This document shows, in pieces, positions 23,473-30,621 of a DNA stretch of 30,832 nt. The position numbers were made by a program, and so were the translations under genes. This DNA comes from a virus: IMG/VR virus record IMGVR_UViG_3300009422_000028, positions 1 to 30,832 of that record; one strand, 5' to 3'. Below the pieces are notes generated by a model that saw only the letters and a program-made list of their open reading frames with translations, did not search any database and was not told the DNA's origin. How positions within the stretch are numbered: position 1 is the first letter of the stretch; each line of letters starts with the position of its first letter.

Positions 23473-24483
23473 ATGACTCTGGTATTAGATAAGTTTAGAA
23501 CTCTCATTCCTGCTCGTGCAAAAACTAGCCCTAGTGGTTGGACTAGTTTTAATGCTCCGTGCTGTCATCATCGCGGCCACAGTACTGATAAACGTAAACG
23601 TGGCGGATTACGATTTGACATGGGTGTTGTATTCAATTGCTTTAACTGCAAGTACACTGCAAGTTGGCAACCAGGTCGGCCGATATCAGGCAAGTTTAAA
23701 TCGCTGTGTATATGGTTAGGTGCTAACGAACAAGATATTAATCAATTAATATTTGAAGCACTAAAAACAGAGTCGCCTGAGTATCAACCTCGAGAGGTAT
23801 CTGAAACAGTTACATTTACACCTAAAGCACTTCCAGAGGGTGCATTAGCAATTAGTGAATGGCTTGATGCAGACCTTTCAACAGATGAAGAAGCTAGTCT
23901 AGCCGAAGTAGTAAAGTATGTTGTAGATAGAAACTATGATCCATTAAGTAACAATTTTTACTGGACATCCGAACCCGGGTATAATGATAGAGTTATTATT
24001 CCTTTTAGGTACAAAGGAGTTGTAGTTGGTAATACTGCTAGGAAAGTTTCTAATGGACGTCCTAAGTATCTGTCAGACCACCATCCTCATTTTGTTTTTA
24101 ATATTGACGAACAAAAAGAAGATCAGAAATATATATTTGTAACAGAAGGTCCGTTTGATGCACTAGCAATAAACGGTGTTGCTTTGTTAACTAATAATAT
24201 ACACGAGCAACAAGCACAAATTATTAATGGGTTAGGCCACCAAGTAATTGTTATTCCAGATCAAGATGAAGCTGGAGGGCAGCTTATTACTAAAGCTAAC
24301 GAGTACAACTGGCATATTGCATTTCCTAATTGGAGCAATGATGTTAAAGATGTTGCAGATGCAGTAAGTAAATACGGTAAGATGTTTGTATTAGTAGATG
24401 CAATAAAAACAGCAGTACAAGGCTCTATTAAAGTAACAATGGCAAAACAAAACTTTGAGAGAAAACTTAATGAAGAAAATTAA
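23473..24483 (+). CDS. 61: DNA primase gp61
   Basis: A 336-aa T4-type primase. The N-terminal zinc-binding domain has Cys30/31 with a His-rich CCHHRGH, then Cys56-x2-Cys59 (FNCFNCKYT). The Toprim core shows EGPFDA (225-230) with the catalytic Glu, and PDQDEAG (262-268) with the acidic metal site. It makes RNA primers on the lagging strand and functions with the gp41 helicase, encoded 1.8 kb downstream. Transcription is predicted to begin at the ATG itself. The next small ORF starts 14 nt before its stop. Confidence 0.93.
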   Translation: MTLVLDKFRTLIPARAKTSPSGWTSFNAPCCHHRGHSTDKRKRGGLRFDMGVVFNCFNCKYTASWQPGRPISGKFKSLCIWLGANEQDINQLIFEALKTESPEYQPREVSETVTFTPKALPEGALAISEWLDADLSTDEEASLAEVVKYVVDRNYDPLSNNFYWTSEPGYNDRVIIPFRYKGVVVGNTARKVSNGRPKYLSDHHPHFVFNIDEQKEDQKYIFVTEGPFDALAINGVALLTNNIHEQQAQIINGLGHQVIVIPDQDEAGGQLITKANEYNWHIAFPNWSNDVKDVADAVSKYGKMFVLVDAIKTAVQGSIKVTMAKQNFERKLNEEN

Positions 24484-24580
24484 ACAACTATGGTCTAATA
24501 TCAAAGAACGATATTATACATGGAAAATTAAAAGGAAACTGAAAAATAAAGATTCTTCAGATCCTTTTATATACAAGTAA
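24470..24580 (+). CDS. 36-aa basic protein with DPFIYK end
   Basis: A short reading frame with a GAGAG motif upstream, overlapping the primase end by 14 nt. It is very basic (KKIKQLW...WKIKRKLKNK) and ends SDPFIYK. A similar ending occurs in unnamed tiny proteins of marine T4-like phages as I remember them, which supports a real gene. It may be an amphipathic, membrane- or nucleic-acid-associated peptide. Confidence 0.6.
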   Translation: MKKIKQLWSNIKERYYTWKIKRKLKNKDSSDPFIYK

Positions 24581-24587
24581 GGAAGGT

Positions 24588-24833
24588 ATGGTGATTAGAA
24601 TGAAGACGGAATTTGAAACAGGAATATTTGAAGTTCTGAAGAATTTACTAAAAGGCAACAGTGTAGTACTAGCAGGAATTTATACTCTAGGACATATTGT
24701 TATTGCAATGACAGTTGTTAGCTTAATGACTAAGGCAAGCCTATGGGAAGCAGGAACTGTTGCGTTAGTAGAACCAATGATTAACGGAGTATGGTTTTAC
24801 ATACTACATAACTTATGGAAAAAATATAACTGA
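24588..24833 (+). CDS. DUF2061-like small membrane protein
   Basis: An 81-aa protein with two likely membrane segments (~28-46 and ~52-72). The end ALVEPMINGVWFYILHNLWKK fits the E...K...Y..HE.VW pattern of DUF2061 membrane proteins. ATG 24588 sits only 1-4 nt from AAGGAAGG. GTG 24591 or ATG 24600 may be used instead, so the N-terminus is uncertain. The stop overlaps the carbamoyltransferase start (TGATG). It may anchor or modify something at the inner membrane, but the family's function is unknown. Confidence 0.72.
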   Translation: MVIRMKTEFETGIFEVLKNLLKGNSVVLAGIYTLGHIVIAMTVVSLMTKASLWEAGTVALVEPMINGVWFYILHNLWKKYN

Positions 24834-26290
24834 TGATAACTTGGGGAATATCAGCTAACAGCCACGATGCAGCATTGGCAGTGTTTAAAGACAAGGAATT
24901 AGTCTTTGCAAGTCACGCTGAACGATTCAGTGGAGTTAAGAACGATGCTCACCTAAATTCTAAATTAATTAATTACGCTAAACAATGGGGAGAACCTAAT
25001 GAAGTGGTATGGTATGAAAGACCCTTTAGAAAAACTCTTAGACAACTTAGAGCAGGGCAAGGCTGGAACTATAACGAAAATAATATTGAGCAGTACCTTA
25101 AAACTTATAATATCACTGCTCCTATTAGGTATGTTGGTCACCACCATAGCCATGCTGCCGCAGGTTATTTTACTAGCCCTTTTAGTGATGCTACTGTCGT
25201 ATGTATTGACAGCATTGGAGAATTTGAAACTCTAACTATTTGGGAAGCAAACGGATACGAGCTAAAGAAAGTTCATAGCCAAGGGTATCCGCATTCAATA
25301 GGACTGTGGTACAGTGCAATGACTCAGCGTATTGGACTAAAGCCTAACGAAGATGAATACATTCTTATGGGCATGGCTGCATATGGCGATCCGTGGAGAC
25401 TGTATGCTGACATACATAAAGACTTTATTTCGTTCAACGAAGTTAACGTTAAATTTAAAAAGAACTTGCATAAAGGTTGTAAAGATTGGCGGCCTGATTT
25501 AACTAGTGAACAAGACATGTATGACATTGCAGCAGCAACACAGAAGCTGTACACGCACTTATTATCAGAAATACTAGTATGGACCAAGTATAACTGTCCT
25601 AGTAAAAATTTAGTATTAATGGGAGGGTGTGCATTAAACTGTAGTGCAAACAACCAAGCAAATAACATCTATGGAGATAATGTTTGGATTATGCCTAACC
25701 CAGGCGATGCAGGCAGTGCTATTGGAGCAGTGTTAGCATATCATAACTATCATATTAATTTTGACTCACCCTACTTAGGATACAATATAGAAGGACCTTA
25801 TCCAATTGACAAAGTTATCGAAGAACTTAAAAATACAGGAATATGTGGAGTGGCGAACGGCAGAGCAGAGTTCGGTCCGCGGGCGTTGGGCAACCGCAGC
25901 TTGTTTGCTGATCCTAGGGGGATTGACATTAAAGATCGGGTTAATGACATTAAACAACGGCAGCGATTCAGACCTTTTGCTCCAGCAGTACTTGAAGAAC
26001 ACGCAGCAGAATTGTTTTCTGGACCAAGGAACGGTTTTATGCAGTATACCTCCCGTTGCAAAGATCACAGTAACTACCCTGCCATAGTTCATGTAGATGG
26101 GACTAGTAGAGTGCAAGTAGTGAACAAACACCTGCACACGGGCTTGTATGAGCTTCTAAGGCGGTGGTTTGACGCTACAGGATGTCCTATGTTATTAAAC
26201 ACAAGTTTAAATATTAAAGGAAAACCTATGGTAAATGACGAGTTGGATGTAAAAGAGTTTGCTCAAATGTATGGTGTGAGTGTATACTAA
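24833..26290 (+). CDS. Carbamoyltransferase (NodU/CmcH family)
   Basis: A 485-aa protein similar to NodU, CmcH and TobZ. The N-terminal ASKHA-type domain opens with WGISANSHDAA; HHHSH (103-107) is the metal and active-site cluster; CIDSIGEFETLTIW and GGCALNCSANN complete it. The C-terminal domain carries GRAEFGPRALGNRSL (~343-357) and the CPMLLNTSLNIKGKPMV end. Such enzymes transfer a carbamoyl group, made from carbamoyl phosphate and ATP, onto hydroxyls of sugars or natural products. Here it may decorate the glycan made by the transferases in this window, or a modified base. It is shorter than NodU (~570 aa). GC rises sharply within the C-terminal domain. Confidence 0.9.
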   Translation: MITWGISANSHDAALAVFKDKELVFASHAERFSGVKNDAHLNSKLINYAKQWGEPNEVVWYERPFRKTLRQLRAGQGWNYNENNIEQYLKTYNITAPIRYVGHHHSHAAAGYFTSPFSDATVVCIDSIGEFETLTIWEANGYELKKVHSQGYPHSIGLWYSAMTQRIGLKPNEDEYILMGMAAYGDPWRLYADIHKDFISFNEVNVKFKKNLHKGCKDWRPDLTSEQDMYDIAAATQKLYTHLLSEILVWTKYNCPSKNLVLMGGCALNCSANNQANNIYGDNVWIMPNPGDAGSAIGAVLAYHNYHINFDSPYLGYNIEGPYPIDKVIEELKNTGICGVANGRAEFGPRALGNRSLFADPRGIDIKDRVNDIKQRQRFRPFAPAVLEEHAAELFSGPRNGFMQYTSRCKDHSNYPAIVHVDGTSRVQVVNKHLHTGLYELLRRWFDATGCPMLLNTSLNIKGKPMVNDELDVKEFAQMYGVSVY

Positions 26291-26323
26291 TAATATAATT
26301 ATGAACATAAAAGAGAAGAATTA

Positions 26324-27763
26324 ATGGCGACAACTAAAAATTACGATTACGAAGTCCAAAAAGTATATTTGGAAATGATGATGAGTGACGCTGAGACATT
26401 TGTAAGATGTCAGGGTATTTTTGATCATACTTTGTTTGACAGAAAATTACAAGATGCTGCCGAGTTTATTAACGAGTACACAAAGCAATATAACACATTA
26501 CCAGACTTTGACACAGTAAATGCAAGTTGTCGTACAGATTTAAAACGTTCTGAAGATATGAAAGATGGTCATGCACAATGGCTTATGGATGACTTCGAAA
26601 GTTTTTCAAGACACAAAGCATTAGAACGTGCTATCTTAAAAAGTGCTGACTTGTTAGAAAAGAACGAGTATGGCGAAGTTGAAGCACTTGTAAAAGAAGC
26701 AGTACAAATTGGCCTTGCAAGAGATATGGGTACTGATTATTTTTATGATCCAAGAGCAAGACTTGAAGGACTCAAAGACAAGAACGGACAAGTTACTACA
26801 GGTTGGGCATCGCTAGATCAAAGATTGTTTGGTGGCTTTAACCGAGGTGAGCTTAACATTTTTGCAGGTGGATCAGGAGCAGGTAAGAGTTTGTTTTTAG
26901 CAAACTTGGGTGTGAACTTTGCACAAGCAGGACTTAATGTAGTTTACTTAACACTAGAGCTTAGTGAAAGTTTAGTTGCTATGCGTGTTGATAGCATGGT
27001 TACTGGAATTAGTACAAGAAACATTTTTAAGAATCTTGATGATGTTGAGATGAAAGTTAAAATGATTGGCAAGAAGTCAGGCATGATGCAAATTAAATAT
27101 ATGCCTAGTGGTAAGACTGCTAATGACATTAGAGCATACTTAAAAGAATATGAAATTAAAGTAGGTAAGAAAGTAGATGTATTATTAGTAGACTACTTAG
27201 ACTTGCTTATGCCAATTGGTAAAAAGATTAGTGCAGAGAACTTGTTTGTTAAAGACAAGTATGTATCGGAAGAGTTACGTAACCTAGCAATGGAATTACA
27301 GTGTGTGTTTGTTACTGCGGCACAGTTGAATCGTGGAGCAGTTGAAGAAGTAGAATTTGATCACTCACACATATCAGGTGGACTTAGTAAGATTCAAACT
27401 GCGGATAACGTGTTTGGTATCTTTACAAGTAGAGCTATGAAAGAACGTGGACGTTATCAAATACAGTTAATGAAAACACGTTCAAGTAGCGGCGTAGGTA
27501 TGAAAGTTGACTTAGGGTTTGATATTGATACATTAAGAATTTATGATATCGATGAAGACGATCAAGAATCAACTAACGGAGCACGTTCAGGTAATTCAAG
27601 TATTATCGATTCGATTAAACGTAAAACAAATACAGAAGCAGCACAAGCAACGCCCACTGATAATCCTACAGAAGGTGCATCAGTTGGTAAAATCCGAGGC
27701 AAAGTTGAATCAACTAAGCTGAGAGAAATTTTATCAAATATGGGCTCCGATGAAGAATACTAA
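26324..27763 (+). CDS. 41: Replicative DNA helicase gp41
   Basis: A 479-aa DnaB-type hexameric helicase, close to T4 gp41 (475 aa). The N-terminal helical domain (residues 1-140) is followed by the RecA core: Walker A GGSGAGKS (182-189), LTLELSESLVAMR (motif 1a with the catalytic Glu), Walker B VDVLLVDYLDLL (~285-294), SGGLSKIQTADNVF and a final RSSSGVGMKVDLG. It moves 5'-3' on the lagging strand and works with the gp61 primase. The C-terminal ~70 residues are low-complexity with a conserved end (TKLREILSNMG). The next gene starts 14 nt before the stop. Confidence 0.95.
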   Translation: MATTKNYDYEVQKVYLEMMMSDAETFVRCQGIFDHTLFDRKLQDAAEFINEYTKQYNTLPDFDTVNASCRTDLKRSEDMKDGHAQWLMDDFESFSRHKALERAILKSADLLEKNEYGEVEALVKEAVQIGLARDMGTDYFYDPRARLEGLKDKNGQVTTGWASLDQRLFGGFNRGELNIFAGGSGAGKSLFLANLGVNFAQAGLNVVYLTLELSESLVAMRVDSMVTGISTRNIFKNLDDVEMKVKMIGKKSGMMQIKYMPSGKTANDIRAYLKEYEIKVGKKVDVLLVDYLDLLMPIGKKISAENLFVKDKYVSEELRNLAMELQCVFVTAAQLNRGAVEEVEFDHSHISGGLSKIQTADNVFGIFTSRAMKERGRYQIQLMKTRSSSGVGMKVDLGFDIDTLRIYDIDEDDQESTNGARSGNSSIIDSIKRKTNTEAAQATPTDNPTEGASVGKIRGKVESTKLREILSNMGSDEEY

Positions 27764-28001
27764 AGTAGAAGTATACAAGTGGGAACACAAAGCTCATCCA
27801 TTTGAACCTGTTGATGGTCAATATGATATTGATTGGCCACTAATAAGAAATGCAATAGGCGACGAACTTGATTGGCTATTGAAACACGATCAAAAAGATT
27901 TACAATTAATGCTAGAAGTTAACGGTGGTGAAAGACAACTAGTTGCTGATTTTTATAATAAAAGGACACTTGTTGAATATCATTTAATGTGGGCTAAATA
28001 A
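27750..28001 (+). CDS. Small unknown protein downstream of gp41
   Basis: An 83-aa soluble protein (EVYKWEHKAHPFEP; DIDWPLIRNAIGDELDWLLKHD; LTLMLEVNG-type strand; RTLVEYHLMWAK). Not recognised. It overlaps gp41 by 14 nt, so it may be translated with the helicase as an accessory. Its TAA lies within the late promoter region of the next gene. Confidence 0.72.
   Translation: MKNTKVEVYKWEHKAHPFEPVDGQYDIDWPLIRNAIGDELDWLLKHDQKDLQLMLEVNGGERQLVADFYNKRTLVEYHLMWAK
27993..28000 (+). promoter_or_regulatory. Late-type promoter GCTAAATA, fused to start codon
   Basis: GCTAAATA keeps the TAAATA core of the T4 late consensus and ends 5 nt before ATG 28006. It overlaps the stop of the previous gene. No ribosome-binding site is visible. 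Confidence 0.45.
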
Positions 28002-28005
28002 TAGT

Positions 28006-28716
28006 ATGCGCATTAATGAACTACTAACTGAAAACGTAATGACTGTTAACCGTACACTGAATCCAGTGCTATGGGTCGATGGCGATCTTAAGCCAGAAAT
28101 AACTAGCAAGTTAATTGAGATTGCAAAAGTGTTTGAAGAGTTTATAGGTGTTGAACTTGACATTGTTGATTATACATTAACAGGATCAAACGCAAACTTT
28201 ACCTGGACTGAGTATAGTGATTTAGATTTACACTTACTTGTTCGCGGAATGCCTAGTGAAGAACAGCGTGAACTATACAATGCAAAAAAAGCATTATGGG
28301 CAGAAGAACACGACATTACTATTAAAGGTTTGCCAGTGGAATGTTATGTACAAGGTGAAGACGAACCTCATCATAGTACAGGTGTGTATAGTCTTGCTCG
28401 CAAAGGTTGGTTAGTTAAACCTAAAAAAACTAAACCTAATATTAATGACGCTGCTGTAGTTGCAAAGAAAAGTAGTGCAATACACGATATTGAAACTGCA
28501 TTAATAAGTAAAGATCTTCCTAAGATGCAACTAGCAAAACAAAAACTTACTAAGATGCGTAAAGCTGGATTAGAAAAAGCAGGTGAATGGTCAACTGAAA
28601 ACTTGGTGTTCAAACAGTTGAGAAACCTAGGTATGATCGATCAACTTTCTAAAGAAATTAGAAACCTTGAAGACGAACAACTTAGCCTAGAACAAGTAGC
28701 TCCAGAATTAAGATAA
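28006..28716 (+). CDS. Nucleotidyltransferase-fold protein
   Basis: A 236-aa protein of the Pol beta-like nucleotidyltransferase superfamily. The signature is GSNANFTWTEYSDLDLHLL (60-78), with metal-binding aspartates D72 and D74 in the SDLDLH strand. The following helical region matches the MNT fold, and VECYVQGED (~111-119) offers a third acidic residue. The basic, helical C-terminal half (KMQLAKQKLTKMRKAG) could bind nucleic acid. Relatives occur in marine T4-like phages. It may add a nucleotide to RNA, protein or a small molecule. Its start is predicted leaderless from a late-type promoter. Confidence 0.82.
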   Translation: MRINELLTENVMTVNRTLNPVLWVDGDLKPEITSKLIEIAKVFEEFIGVELDIVDYTLTGSNANFTWTEYSDLDLHLLVRGMPSEEQRELYNAKKALWAEEHDITIKGLPVECYVQGEDEPHHSTGVYSLARKGWLVKPKKTKPNINDAAVVAKKSSAIHDIETALISKDLPKMQLAKQKLTKMRKAGLEKAGEWSTENLVFKQLRNLGMIDQLSKEIRNLEDEQLSLEQVAPELR

Positions 28717-28731
28717 ACTTCTAAGACTACT

Positions 28732-28739
28732 TGTAAATA
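28732..28739 (+). promoter_or_regulatory. Late-type promoter-like TGTAAATA before GNAT gene
   Basis: TGTAAATA carries the TAAATA core, with transcription expected near 28745. Unlike the four start-codon-fused motifs, it leaves a ~20-nt leader containing AAAGGA (28750-28755) before the start codon. Confidence 0.4.
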
Positions 28740-28763
28740 TAGTTTTAGCAAAGGATATCGAGC

Positions 28764-29213
28764 GTGATGCTTAAAGTTATTAACACAGTTGACGATTGGG
28801 TAAGAGAAATAATCAAGGACGATCCTGTCCGCCCTCACTTAACAACAGAATACAGAATAAACGAAAACAGTGAAATGTTTGGCCTCTACGACGAAAAATC
28901 GTATCTAGGAGCCGTGTGTTGTGTACGCTATACAGAAGGTGTTCCCTTCAGCGTAACAGACATGAGCGACCGTAGTAGCTTGTTTAGCGATACTGCTGTA
29001 TTCTATACTATCTGGAGTTATCAGAAAGGTGCAGGGAGAAACTTAATTGTAGATGCTAGTGAGTGGATTACTGCTAACAGGCCTACAATTAAAAATCTAG
29101 TTACACTAAGTCCAAAGACCGAAATGGCAGAACGTTTTCATATTAGAAACGGTGCTGTTAAATGGCGTGAGAATGAAGACAGTGTAAACTATGCATATCA
29201 GCTTAGAGCCTGA
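28764..29213 (+). CDS. GNAT-type N-acetyltransferase-like protein
   Basis: A 149-aa protein (148 if ATG 28767 is used instead of GTG 28764; AAAGGA fits both). It reads as a GNAT fold: GLYDEKSYLGAVCCVRY as the central strand pair, FYTIWSYQKGAGRNLIVDAS as the acetyl-CoA loop and helix with a (Q/R)xxG-like GAGRNL, and LVTLSPKTEMAERFHIRNGAVKW as the late strand-helix. Relatives are frequent in T4-like marine phages. Substrate unknown; a protein or small amine is possible. The reverse-strand tRNA gene lies just downstream. Confidence 0.75.
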   Translation: MMLKVINTVDDWVREIIKDDPVRPHLTTEYRINENSEMFGLYDEKSYLGAVCCVRYTEGVPFSVTDMSDRSSLFSDTAVFYTIWSYQKGAGRNLIVDASEWITANRPTIKNLVTLSPKTEMAERFHIRNGAVKWRENEDSVNYAYQLRA

Positions 29214-29233
29214 TTCTATAAGCATAATGTAAA

Positions 29234-29310
29234 TGGTGCGCTTGAAGGGACTCGAACCCCTGACCCCAACTTTCGCAAAGTTGTACTCTATCCGGCTGAG
29301 CTACAAGCGC
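29234..29310 (-). tRNA. tRNA-Arg(GCG) with encoded CCA
   Basis: Read on the minus strand from 29310: acceptor GCGCTTG pairs perfectly with CAAGCGC (29238-29244). The D-arm has GG and A20, and a 5-bp anticodon stem CAACT/AGTTG encloses loop TTGCGAA, giving anticodon GCG (plus-strand 29274-29276). The T-arm is AGGGG/CCCTT with one G-U pair and loop TTCGAGT. Discriminator A is followed by encoded CCA (29234-29236). A20 and C35 fit arginine identity. GCG would read CGC and CGU; bacteria usually use an inosine ACG species for these codons. Confidence 0.9.
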
Positions 29311-29318
29311 ATAATGTT

Positions 29319-29347
29319 ATTATATCACATTTACTAAAATAAGTCAA
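29319..29347 (-). promoter_or_regulatory. Sigma70-like promoter of the tRNA
   Basis: On the minus strand: TTGACT (29347-29342), 17-nt spacer, TATAAT (29324-29319). Transcription is expected at about 29312, only ~2 nt before the mature tRNA 5' end. It sits back to back with the plus-strand late motif at 29355. Confidence 0.8.
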
Positions 29348-29354
29348 GAGGTTA

Positions 29355-29362
29355 TTTAAATA
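29355..29362 (+). promoter_or_regulatory. Late-type promoter TTTAAATA, fused to start codon
   Basis: TTTAAATA ends 5 nt before ATG 29368. The only purine-rich site (AGAGG) lies 17 nt upstream of the ATG, too far to help initiation. Confidence 0.5.
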
Positions 29363-29367
29363 AACAT

Positions 29368-29721
29368 ATGGAACAATCACAAGTAGTATTTGCACTAACA
29401 AGTTGGATCTTTTTGGTTGCTGTAGTATACACACTAACAGGCTGGCGTAATATCCTCAACTGTTATAAATTATGGTTTACTAGAGAATACTGGACCAACT
29501 ATAATGTTATTGAAGCAGCAAGTTGGATTGCAAAAGCTGCTATTATTATACCTGCACTAATTTTTGGTATTAACATATGGCAGTTATACATTGTAGCACT
29601 TTTTACAAGTCTGACGTTAATTTGGGCTAGTAATAAAAAACTGTTGCCCACACTGGTTGCATTTAACACACTGTGGATTTGGTTAAGCATGATGGTAATA
29701 TCACAGCACGTGATTGGATAA
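29368..29721 (+). CDS. Multi-pass membrane protein of unknown function
   Basis: A 117-aa very hydrophobic protein with about four membrane segments: ~8-26, ~48-66, ~70-86 and ~92-112. Trp-rich edges (YTLTGWRN; WTNYNVIEAASWIAK) and few charges mark it as an integral membrane protein. It is not recognised as a holin by motif, though its size and topology would allow holin-like or host-envelope functions. A late-type promoter fused to its ATG fits late expression. It converges on a reverse-strand gene 13 nt away. Confidence 0.75.
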   Translation: MEQSQVVFALTSWIFLVAVVYTLTGWRNILNCYKLWFTREYWTNYNVIEAASWIAKAAIIIPALIFGINIWQLYIVALFTSLTLIWASNKKLLPTLVAFNTLWIWLSMMVISQHVIG

Positions 29722-29734
29722 GATCTAACTTTTA

Positions 29735-29920
29735 TTATATAGAACGATAGTGTACCGGCTTTCCGTCTACAAGCACTAGATCACCTGTGTCACGATAAGC
29801 AGCAACCATAACACCAGCACCACCACGTGAGCTAACAAACTTAGATGCCATTATAGCTCTACCTTGATGTTCACGGATTCTGTGTTTGGTTAGGATACCT
29901 CGTTTTTTAAATCCTGCCAT
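29735..29920 (-). CDS. Small reverse-strand protein, Gly-rich core
   Basis: A 61-aa protein on the minus strand. The start at ATG 29920 is set by AAAGGA 6 nt upstream; a start further upstream at 29944 lacks such a site. It has a basic N-terminus (AGFKKRGILTKHRIREHQ), then FVSSRGGAGVMVAAYRDTGD and a short strand pair ending VHYRSI. Not recognised. The basic region could bind nucleic acid. TATAAATG (29969-29962, minus) upstream resembles a late promoter and would give a ~35-nt leader. Confidence 0.65.
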   Translation of the reverse strand: MAGFKKRGILTKHRIREHQGRAIMASKFVSSRGGAGVMVAAYRDTGDLVLVDGKPVHYRSI

Positions 29921-30201
29921 AAATTCCTTTAGTGTAGTTATCACTAAGGTTATTTAAGAGCCATTTATAAAATAGGCACTACATATAGTATTAAAAACGC
30001 TGTTGTAGGCACTATAACTAGTGGTTTAAACAGCCCTAGCAGCACGTTTAACAGGTTCATATACTAATTAGTACACATACACGTTACAACGCACTAGCAC
30101 CTGTTTAAATGCGTTTTAAGAGCCATTAAAATAACTGTTGACACAACAAGTGTTTGTGTGTATAATGTATATGTATACCGTTGAATCAAAGGACCCCCAT
30201 T
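29921..30201. other. Divergent intergenic region rich in repeats and palindromes
   Basis: No coding sequence is seen here. It contains a 13-nt direct repeat TTTAAGAGCCATT (29953-29965 and 30115-30127) and a 9-nt direct repeat TAGGCACTA (29973-29981 and 30006-30014). It also has an inverted pair TTTAAACAG (30025-30033) / CTGTTTAAA (30101-30109), and the palindromes GTTTAAAC (30024-30031) and ACTAATTAGT (30063-30072). A consensus promoter closes its right side. It could be an operator region, a small RNA locus or a replication origin; I cannot choose. Confidence 0.6.
30138..30166 (+). promoter_or_regulatory. Perfect-consensus sigma70 promoter
   Basis: TTGACA (30138-30143), exactly 17 nt, TATAAT (30161-30166). 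Both boxes match the sigma70 consensus fully, so strong early host-driven transcription is expected. The leader (~30 nt) holds AAAGGA before ATG 30202. Confidence 0.85.
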
Positions 30202-30621
30202 ATGAAAGTTGGAATGAGTTTTAGCAGATGTCTACGTGATGTTGTAGAAGCACGAGTTGACATTGTAGACGTGTTAGTTATTATTGCACGTACAGATTTT
30301 GATCCTCACAATGATCTACATTGGAACAGCATTTGGACCAATTATCGCTACGGCGGTTTAAGCAATCCTGAATGGGCTGACGCTGAACCTAACATGAGTG
30401 ACGCTGACGCTAGTGCTGTCTATCGCAACATTGCTATACAGTTGTATGACGGTGGCAAACTACATCAACCTCGGCAGTTTGGCACAACTCCTGTGCGTGT
30501 CCACTCATCTTATATCTGGTTAGATGTAGAACTGCAACCACAAGATAGAACTCCAGTGCAACAAAAGGCATGGGAACAATATCAAATTTTATCAGGACTA
30601 TCAAAGGTGTCAACAAGATGA
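30202..30621 (+). CDS. Unknown early protein under a consensus promoter
   Basis: A 139-aa soluble protein starting at ATG 30202, with AAAGGA ~9 nt upstream; an in-frame TTG at 30181 lacks such a site. It has an N-terminal helix (FSRCLRDVVEARVDIVDVLVIIA), then WNSIWTNYRYGGLSNPEWAD, an acidic stretch and VRVHSSYIWLDVELQP. Not recognised. The perfect promoter implies strong, early expression, as for host-takeover proteins. It overlaps the next gene by ATGA. Confidence 0.75.
   Translation: MKVGMSFSRCLRDVVEARVDIVDVLVIIARTDFDPHNDLHWNSIWTNYRYGGLSNPEWADAEPNMSDADASAVYRNIAIQLYDGGKLHQPRQFGTTPVRVHSSYIWLDVELQPQDRTPVQQKAWEQYQILSGLSKVSTR

Noticed and set aside
25775-26137. Long reverse-strand frames inside the carbamoyltransferase
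   Set aside because: They are antisense shadows in the GC-rich stretch, where stop codons are rarer; the plus-strand protein is clearly conserved.
26294-26299. TATAAT before gp41
   Set aside because: No -35-like hexamer at 16-18 nt upstream, and only a 7-aa frame follows; too common in AT-rich DNA to call.
30171-30224. 17-aa frame beginning 5 nt after the perfect -10 box
   Set aside because: The distance to the -10 box is 4 nt, not the 6 nt seen in the leaderless set, and the main gene at 30202 has its own ribosome-binding site.
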